Shown: positions 17,796 to 24,800 of the stretch, in pieces
Layout: each line of letters opens with the position of its first letter
Numbering within the stretch: position 1 is the stretch's first letter
Assembly: GCA_039028975.1 (NCBI GenBank)
Contig: JBCCHB010000044.1
Coordinates: 1 to 64,000, forward strand
DNA from: JAHBNG01 sp039028975
GTDB taxonomy: Bacteria > Chloroflexota > Anaerolineae > Caldilineales > Caldilineaceae
Direction of reading: 5' to 3'
Length of the DNA: 64,000 nucleotides
Notes under the pieces: generated by a model
What the model was told of the DNA's origin: nothing
The model's input: only the letters and a program-made list of their open reading frames with translations
Databases searched by the model: none
Translations under genes and position numbers: made by a program

Positions 17796-18329
17796 ATGAA
17801 ACTCATCATCATCTATGGCTCGGAAGCAACAGGCAAATTGACAATTGCGAAAAAGCTGGCCGAGAAAACAGAATTTCGCCTATTTCATAATCACGTTAGC
17901 ATTGATGTCGCCAAAGTACTCTTCACCTTCGGCATGGAAGGGTTTTCCGAACTGGTTTGGGATGTTCGCATTTCTGTTTTTGAACACGCTGCCAAATGGA
18001 ATATTCCTGGGCTTATCTTTACATGGGCCTATTCACATCCAGACTTTTTACCATATTTAGAAAGGATTCAAACGGCAATCGATACCTATGGGGGAGAAAT
18101 CTACTACGTTTACATACACTGCTCGTATGAGGAACTTAAGAGAAGAGTAATAGAGGCTGATCGAGCAGATGTTGGTAAGATCAACAGTGTAGCTGAGTTG
18201 AAGAGGCAGAGAGAACTCAAAAATCATCAACCAATCCCAGATACAGATTCCCTTATGATCGACAATACATCATTGTCTCCAGATGCTGTCATAGAGAAAA
18301 TTATAAATCATTACGCGCTGTTGCCTTGA
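17796..18329 (+). CDS. Small P-loop kinase-like protein
   Basis: A 177-residue protein with a Walker A motif at the very start (YGSEATGKLTIAKKLAE). FRLFHNHVSIDVAKVLF and WDVRISVFEHAAKWNIPG resemble small AAA_33/shikimate-kinase-like P-loop proteins annotated as 'AAA family' in many genomes. IHCSYEELKRRV may be the LID region. It probably phosphorylates a small molecule. No operon partner beyond the nucleotidyltransferase 24 bases downstream. Confidence 0.7.
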   Translation: MKLIIIYGSEATGKLTIAKKLAEKTEFRLFHNHVSIDVAKVLFTFGMEGFSELVWDVRISVFEHAAKWNIPGLIFTWAYSHPDFLPYLERIQTAIDTYGGEIYYVYIHCSYEELKRRVIEADRADVGKINSVAELKRQRELKNHQPIPDTDSLMIDNTSLSPDAVIEKIINHYALLP

Positions 18330-18353
18330 ACATTCTCAGCCCATCACACAATA

Positions 18354-18929
18354 ATGTCGCAACGATACGAAAATCAGCTAGTTGAAATTATCCAAGCGGA
18401 CTGTTGGCTCATGTCAATTTTACGCACGGTTCGTGAATGTGATCTACCCGATTGGTATGTTGGTGCGGGCACAATACGAAATCTTGTATGGGATCAACTG
18501 CATGGTTATGCCGAGCCGACCATCAGTCGCGATGTAGATGTGGCTTTCTTCGATCCTGAGAACCTAACTAAAGAGCGGGATGTAGAAGCAGATCAGCAGT
18601 TACGATCGCGGCAACCGGAAATCCCTTGGGAAGCAACCAACCAGGCGACCGTTCACCTTTGGTACCAGGAGCTTCTTGGGCAATCCGTCCAGCCCTTTTC
18701 CTCTTGCGAAGAGGCCATCGCCACTTGGCCAGAGACGGCTACGTCAGTTGGCGTTCGGTTGCTGCCCAATGACCAGCTACAAATCGTTGCACCTTGTGGA
18801 TTGGAGGATCTCTTCCAAATGAAATTGCGGCGGAATCCGCCACGGGTTAGCCTTGAGAAATTTCACAAGCGATTGCAGGAAAAGCGAATTATGGAGAAGT
18901 GGCCAAAAGTTGTGTTGATCGATGGATAA
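18354..18929 (+). CDS. Nucleotidyltransferase family protein (COG3575/DUF925-like)
   Basis: A 191-residue protein. WYVGAGTIRNLVWDQLHG and ISRDVDVAFFDPENL are the family signature: a G-rich helix followed by a D-x-D metal site. FQMKLRRNPPRVSLEKFHKRL near the end is also typical. The fold is that of minimal nucleotidyltransferases; the biological substrate is not known for the family. It is convergent with the toxin gene downstream. Confidence 0.75.
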   Translation: MSQRYENQLVEIIQADCWLMSILRTVRECDLPDWYVGAGTIRNLVWDQLHGYAEPTISRDVDVAFFDPENLTKERDVEADQQLRSRQPEIPWEATNQATVHLWYQELLGQSVQPFSSCEEAIATWPETATSVGVRLLPNDQLQIVAPCGLEDLFQMKLRRNPPRVSLEKFHKRLQEKRIMEKWPKVVLIDG

Positions 18930-18974
18930 CAAACAGCAGGTGTAAAACTCAGAACTGAAACACTTATTTGGGGT

Positions 18975-19019
18975 TCAGGTAAGTTACTTAACAAAAGCCA
19001 ATATCTACTGCTTACCTGA
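18975..19019. terminator. Inverted repeat between convergent genes
   Basis: TCAGGTAAG (18975-18983) is perfectly inverted as CTTACCTGA (19011-19019), the right arm lying inside the last codons of the PIN gene. It could serve as a two-way terminator, although no T-tract is evident. Confidence 0.35.
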
Positions 19020-19436
19020 GGAATTCAAAGATTGTTGGGCCAACCAGTCGCTGGGCGTGTAAACATCTATCGGAGAATGCTGAAAATCACTTGTGTTTCG
19101 CGTAACAATAGCATCCATTGAATGAAGAATAGCGCAAGCAATAAAGATGTTATCCTCAAAATCCTTATGAGGCAATTGGAGCGCGCTGGCAATGACATTC
19201 GCGTTAACTGAGCAAAGTTTAAAAGAGTTGAAGCATAGTTCAATATACTTTAAAGCGTTTTCTCGATCAGTTTGCCGTCGGGTTATGTAGTAAATATCAC
19301 TAAGAATAGAGGCTGGAATGTAGCCTGTATCCAATCCGTCCGTGCAACGCTCCCATATAGTGGTCGCGTCTTTCGCCCAAGGTGAACGATTAAGTAATGC
19401 ATCTAGAATTGTATTCGTATCGATAAGAATGTGCAT
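19005..19436 (-). CDS. PIN-domain toxin (VapC-like)
   Basis: A 143-residue protein beginning MHILIDTNTILDALLNRSPW, with the first acidic PIN residue in DTN. A mid-protein acidic residue lies in ALQLPHKDFEDNIFIACAIL and a late one in IVTRNTSDF. PIN domains are Mg-dependent RNases; VapC toxins cleave tRNA or rRNA. Its ATG overlaps the stop of the upstream small gene (TAATG), the usual antitoxin-toxin coupling. Confidence 0.85.
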   Translation of the reverse strand: MHILIDTNTILDALLNRSPWAKDATTIWERCTDGLDTGYIPASILSDIYYITRRQTDRENALKYIELCFNSFKLCSVNANVIASALQLPHKDFEDNIFIACAILHSMDAIVTRNTSDFQHSPIDVYTPSDWLAQQSLNSSGKQ

Positions 19437-19693
19437 TACCCATATTTCTCCTCACGGCGTTCGTCCAGCCATTGTTGGACTTCTTCATCAGAGGGGGGGG
19501 GACCAAATTGTGCAGAAATGGCCTGCATCTCTTTGAGTGTAATACTGCTCTCTTTGGCCTTTCCCTTATCCAGTTGATATTTGGGAGACAATATCTGAAT
19601 TAATTCCTGCAGGATTGCAAAGCGTTCGTCAAGAGACAAACGGACAAATGCGCGAAGGATCAATTCTTTATCTGTGGCAACCGTCATTTTCAT
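19436..19693 (-). CDS. Antitoxin partner of the PIN toxin
   Basis: The start at 19693 gives an 85-residue protein beginning MKMTVATDKELILRAFVRLS. The N-terminal half is helical; the C-terminal half is rich in Gln and Glu and ends WLDERREEKYG, which fits an antitoxin tail that wraps its toxin. No classical AbrB or RHH motif is clear. The coding strand carries a run of nine C encoding a Gly-Pro-Pro-Pro stretch; one-base slippage there would remove the C-terminal 20-odd residues. Assigned as antitoxin from position, size and coupling. Confidence 0.65.
   Translation of the reverse strand: MKMTVATDKELILRAFVRLSLDERFAILQELIQILSPKYQLDKGKAKESSITLKEMQAISAQFGPPPSDEEVQQWLDERREEKYG
19493..19501. repeat. 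G9/C9 homopolymer inside the antitoxin gene
   Basis: Nine consecutive G on the plus strand (C on the coding strand) fall at about codon 65 of the antitoxin. Tracts of this length slip during replication in many bacteria. Confidence 0.8.
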
Positions 19694-20122
19694 GTCTCCA
19701 ATATTTAAATATTTAGCTAATACACAAACCGTTTGGCAAAAAATCAATCGATCGCAACGTCCAACTTCACATCTTGGGATGCTGTTGGCATAGTCTCCTC
19801 GTTGCGGTTTACTGAAAATGGGTTGCCTTATTATATCATAAATGATCATCGATTTGGTCACAGCCCTATCGAGGTTCCACCTCAGACCGAATAAAAATGG
19901 GACGCGGATTTTCAGGATTTGATTGTTGATTATTGAAAACTTGACTCAAATGCAACGACTTTTTACATCCAAGCCTTCTAGAGGGCTTGAACTCTGAACG
20001 GCATTATTCTAAGTCAAGTTTTTGAAGAAGTCTTCATTCATGTTCCCCATCCGCGTTGAAACCGCTACTGGGTCTGAGGTCAAACCTCGCTAATCATTTC
20101 AAAATAAGGATCAAACACACCT
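19694..20122. other. Gene-free stretch with an 11-bp inverted repeat
   Basis: No gene is supported. AAAACTTGACT (19936-19946) is perfectly inverted as AGTCAAGTTTT (20012-20022), enclosing 65 bases that contain a smaller AAGCC/GGGCTT hairpin. It may be a small mobile repeat or a regulatory structure before the amidohydrolase. The antitoxin promoter should lie in 19694-19850 but I cannot fix it. Confidence 0.4.
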
Positions 20123-21124
20123 ATGTTCTCACTCGACATTCATTGCCACTTCTTTCCCCAAGCCTTTTTGGATGCTGCCCGCAAACCCAACACGTTCCAA
20201 GCCTCACTGGAAAGACGAGCCGACGGTCGAGAGCACCTTGTTTGCCCTGGCAACTTTGACCACCCGCTGACGCCCGATTTTTATGCGGCGGAGCAGATGC
20301 TGGCCGATATGGACAAGACCGACATCACCATGTCCGCGCTCTCTTCGGCACCGCCGACTCTCTCTTACTGGGCTGAGCCAGCGGCAACCCGTGAATTGGC
20401 CTCCGCTCTAAATGAGAGCATTGCTGAGCGAGTTAAGGTCCACCCCGACCGCTTTCTAGGATTGGCCACCGTGCCGCTGCAGGACATCGACGCCTCCGTT
20501 ACTGAGGCAAAACGGGCCATCAACGAATTGGGTCTTCATGGTTTTCAGATTGGTTCCAACGTCGGTGGCAAGAACCTCAATCATCCTGACTATTTTCCCT
20601 ACTTTCAGGCCGTAGCGGAGCTAGATGTCCCCCTCTTTATTCACCCCTACATCCCGCCCGGCGAAGAGCGAATGCAGGATTATTATCTCCATAATCTGCT
20701 GGGTATGGTGACCGAAACAGGTTTGGCCATTGCTAGCGTCATCTATGGCGGGATTCTGGAAAGACTACCTAACCTACGGATTGTCTTTGCACATGCCGGT
20801 GGCGTTTTCCCCTACATCGTAGGGCGAATGGATCATGGTTACAAGGTACGTATCGAAGAGTGCCAGAAAGCCATTCCCCATCCACCCAGCCACTATCTGA
20901 AGCAGGTCTACTTTGACTGCATGTCTTTCAACCCACGGGCCTTGCGCTATTTAGTCGACACGGTGGGGGCAGAGCGGGTGCTATTGGGATCTGACTATCC
21001 ATTTGATATGGGACCTATCGGCGGACCAGCAGCAGAAGTACAGGCCAATCCGCTGCTTACAGCTTCAGAAAAAGAGCAGATCATTGGCAAAACTGCAGCG
21101 AAGCTATTTGATCTCAAAATATAA
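20123..21124 (+). CDS. Amidohydrolase, ACMSD-like
   Basis: A 333-residue metal-dependent hydrolase. LDIHCHFFP near the N-terminus carries the H-x-H metal site, VPLFIHPYIPPG the third His, RIVFAHAGGVFPY the fourth, and LLGSDYPFDMG the catalytic Asp. This order matches the 2-amino-3-carboxymuconate semialdehyde decarboxylase group of the amidohydrolase superfamily, which decarboxylates or hydrolyses aromatic-derived acids. A VOC protein follows 13 bases downstream, so the two may handle the same compound. Confidence 0.85.
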   Translation: MFSLDIHCHFFPQAFLDAARKPNTFQASLERRADGREHLVCPGNFDHPLTPDFYAAEQMLADMDKTDITMSALSSAPPTLSYWAEPAATRELASALNESIAERVKVHPDRFLGLATVPLQDIDASVTEAKRAINELGLHGFQIGSNVGGKNLNHPDYFPYFQAVAELDVPLFIHPYIPPGEERMQDYYLHNLLGMVTETGLAIASVIYGGILERLPNLRIVFAHAGGVFPYIVGRMDHGYKVRIEECQKAIPHPPSHYLKQVYFDCMSFNPRALRYLVDTVGAERVLLGSDYPFDMGPIGGPAAEVQANPLLTASEKEQIIGKTAAKLFDLKI

Positions 21125-21137
21125 TTGAGGAGATATC

Positions 21138-21536
21138 ATGTTTGATCATATGGGAATTGTCGTGTCAAATATCGAGAAATCACGTCTTTTTTATGAAGCG
21201 TGCTTGTCTTCATTGGGGTATCAATTGTTGCAAGACAACTTAAGCTCAGCAAATGAAGGGTGGCTCGTCTTCGGTAGTGGTCCCTCAGATCCTTTTTTTG
21301 TTGTTGCTACGGGAACGCCTTCCTTTTGGTCACCTGAACACAGCGCAGGTAAGGCACCACTTCATTTAGCTTTTGTTGCACCAAATGACGAGGCCGTCGA
21401 TGCATTTTATCAAAAGGGGTTGGAAAATCATGGTGTTGACAATGGCGCTCCGGGGCCTCGAAAATCTTCAACGCCTCTTTATGCCGCCTTCCTCATTGAT
21501 CCTGATGGCAACAATGTTGAAGCGTGCCATCGATGA
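21138..21536 (+). CDS. VOC family (glyoxalase/dioxygenase-like) protein
   Basis: A 132-residue protein with GAGGAGA before the ATG. FDHMGIVVSNIEKSRLFYE opens the first beta-alpha-beta-beta-beta unit (metal His in DHMG), APLHLAFVAPNDEAVDAF the second, and LIDPDGNNVEACHR carries the metal Glu. Substrate unknown. Probably co-transcribed with the amidohydrolase. Confidence 0.85.
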   Translation: MFDHMGIVVSNIEKSRLFYEACLSSLGYQLLQDNLSSANEGWLVFGSGPSDPFFVVATGTPSFWSPEHSAGKAPLHLAFVAPNDEAVDAFYQKGLENHGVDNGAPGPRKSSTPLYAAFLIDPDGNNVEACHR

Positions 21537-21871
21537 ATTCAGCCTATGGCCGAATAGTCATTACACTTTTTGTCCCAATCAATACAAAAGAAGTCCTATT
21601 CTATTACTGTCCTTTGACTGATTTGAACTCCTTACATACGGCCTAAAATAGGCTGTATCCCCTATTCCATGACAACATCATGGCCATTTATGCCTAGCAT
21701 TACAGTAGATCGCTGTCAGGAAGAGATGCCGTTGTGATCTGCTGATTGTTCGGCTTCAGCCAAAAAGGCCAACTCCATACCAACACAGAACATGCCTGAA
21801 ATGTAATGGTATATTGTCGTAGTTTAATCAGTTTATGTAGTTCTCTGAAGTCAAAGGAAGTATAAGTAATC
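21537..21871. other. Gene-free stretch before the M60-like gene
   Basis: No gene is supported. It holds the hairpin at 21637-21657 and, near the right end, an AT-rich stretch (GTATATTGTCG) that may hold the promoter of the large downstream gene; I cannot assign boxes. Confidence 0.4.
21637..21657. terminator. Nine-bp hairpin after the VOC gene
   Basis: TACGGCCTA, loop AAA, TAGGCTGTA: nine pairs with one G-U. It lies 100 bases past the VOC stop. No T-tract follows, so it may be a weak or two-way terminator. Confidence 0.45.
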
Positions 21872-24800
21872 ATGAAGAAGTCTAGCGGTCAGTTTTTTCC
21901 CGTTGTGCCTCTCCTCTTTGCCATCCCCCTACTCCTCACATCATTAATTTATGTATCAGCGGTTAGTGTATCCTTACACGAACCACCCAGCAAGATGCAC
22001 CATAGCCAAGAGACCTCTGCAGCCGCTCTGCCGTTATCCGCTACAGAATCAGCAGTTGTTAACCAAACTGTTGTCAACCAAGATATCGACATAGAAGCCG
22101 CTCGCGACCAGATCCTCAATGGCGTCTCCAAGTTGGCCAACCCGACCCAACCGGGTAAGATGGTCGTCTTTGGAGAGACAGCTTACAGCATCGCCAACTA
22201 CAAAGAGAAAGACCGCCGAGAGCCAGCCATTGTTGCTGCTGGCTGGGGCAGTGGACGAGTCATTGCTCTGGGTGACCATCAGTGGCTCGATATGGATAGC
22301 TTTGGCGACGTTGATGATAGTGGCACATTCTATACCAATGGTATCTCCTGGCTTACCCAAACCATCAGCAAAGAGATTAAGATTGTCGTTACGCCCCACA
22401 CCTCAGCCGCGGTTTGGCTCCAAGCCCAAGGCTACAGCAATGTGGTACAGAGTAGCAACTATGCAGCGGAACTGGCCGATGCACATGTATTGATTGGCTG
22501 GTTGGGATCCTCCCTAACACAGGCAGATCTGGACGCTATTACCAGCTTTGTAACTGGCGGTGGGGGTCTCTTCATTGTGGATTATGGTATCGGTTATAGC
22601 TGGTGGTGGAACAAAGATCTGCCTGATGCACCAGGGAATCTTTTACTACACGAAGTTAGCATCGGCTTCTCTAGCGATTGGCCCAGCGGTACGCTTGAGG
22701 TAACTCGCGCCACGGGTCAGACTACAGCCCAAAATGTACTCGACATGCTGGATGACCCCAGCGCGTTTACAAGCGAAGAGTTAGACATTGGTGGTGCCGT
22801 GTTGACGCGTATGTATCAAGTGCTGCCACCCAATGATCCGCTGCTACTTCAAATGGATTCAGCTTATACAGCCCGCATCAATCAGATCAATCCCACTCCT
22901 TCAAATTCGGTGAGTGATTCGTTTGAGAAAGCGCTGTTAACGCGCGAAGCCCAACTATTGTCAGCCACACCTCCCCATCAAGTTACTGTCCATCGGGTAG
23001 CGGAAGAGATTTATGGTACGGTGCCGATTACGGCACCCCGGGTCAGCCAAACGGTATCGCTTGATACGACAAAATCGCGCTGGCATCCTACTGGTCTTTT
23101 TGTGGCCCCTGGTGAAGTGGTCACTGTGACAGTTCCTCCGGAGCTGATCGGACAAGGGTACAAAATACGGGTCAACGCCCACTCCGACAACATCTCACCC
23201 CGTTCGAGTTGGGAGCGTCCGCCGGTCGTGCATCGTGTCTTTCCCGTTGACCAGGCTACCCTCCCCGTGGCGAATGGTTTTGGCGGCTTGCTCTTTGTCG
23301 ATTTTGGTTCGACTCCTGCCAACATTGGAACCGTAGAGATTCAGATCGAGAACGCGGTGGAAGCGCCCTACTTTGACGTCAATCAACACACGGATCAGCA
23401 GTGGATGGCCACACTCCGCCACAGGCCAGCCCCTTTTGGTATTCTGGTCTCTGACCACATGATCATTGCCCTGCCAAAGCGCCATATCGAATCGGCCAAT
23501 TTAATTGAACCGACAGCCCTCATGCACTGGTGGAATCAGGTGGTGATGGATCAAGACGATCTAGCCGACCAGGGGCAGTTTCGCACCAGCCCAGAGTTAG
23601 CTAATGTGGATGTGCAGATCTCTGCTGGTGCCGCCCATGCCGGGTATCCCTATCAAGCCTACGAAAAGCACTGGGGCAATATGGCCGACTGGAATCGACT
23701 ACGCGAGCGTGGATCCTGGGGCGATTTTCACGAGTTAGGTCACAACCATCAGCGAGGCTGGTGGACCTTTGACGGCGACACAGAAGTCTCTGTCAACATC
23801 TTTTCCAACTATAGCTTAGAGACCATGGTACTCAACCCCGTTGGTGGCTGGGGCTACTCTACTGATCCCGTGCAGGTGATTAAGCAAGCAATAGAGGCTG
23901 TCAAACTTGGCGGAACGTACTCCAGCAAGTTCGACCGCTGGCCATTCTGGTTTCAATTGGCCGACGGCTTTGGCTGGGATACCTACTATCAAGTCTTCAA
24001 AGGGTATGAAGAGGATAAAGCCAATAACCCCGACCGCCTACCCACAACCAATGCCGAAGAGAAAGAGCAGTGGTTTACCCGTTGGTCTAACCAGGTGGGC
24101 TATGATATGTCAACGTTTATGGTGGATACTTGGGGGCTTCAGGTCAGCCAAAGTGCCTTGGACTCGGTCAGTCAACTACCCGACTGGATGCCGATTGTGA
24201 GCGCTAATCTAGATATCATAATGGCCAAAGGTAGTTCCCAGCGTTTTGATCTTGCCAGCGCAGCCTACGCTATGGACAACGTCGCCAATGTGATCGACGT
24301 CGGCCAGCCAACCCACGGTCAACTCGTTGCAAATACGGATGGCACATGGACCTACACCCACACGGATCAGGCCGCGACCAGCGACGCATTTCATTATACG
24401 ATTCAGTCCAGCGTAGGCAACACAGAAACATTCACCGCAACCATCACCATGACGGATACAGGCGTCCTCATGGAAACATGGTTTGGTGTCGCCGGTAGCG
24501 CAGTTGCCGATTTGAAGCAGACGTCAAATTACCCGGAAAATCCTGATGAAGTTACCATTGTTCCCCGCTTCCAAGCACCAACTGCCCGGGACGATGAATA
24601 CGGGGTTCGTATGCGGGCATGGCTCCAGGTCCCCACAACAGGCACCTATCTGTTCTGGACCGCTTCGGACGATGCCAGCGTGCTCCTGCTGAGTTCAGAT
24701 GAGACCTCAGCCAACGCGGTCCAGGTTGCCCAGGTCTCTGGCTGGTCTAGCGAAATGGGATGGGGTGATTTTTCCGAACAGGGGTCTGCCCCGATTGAAC

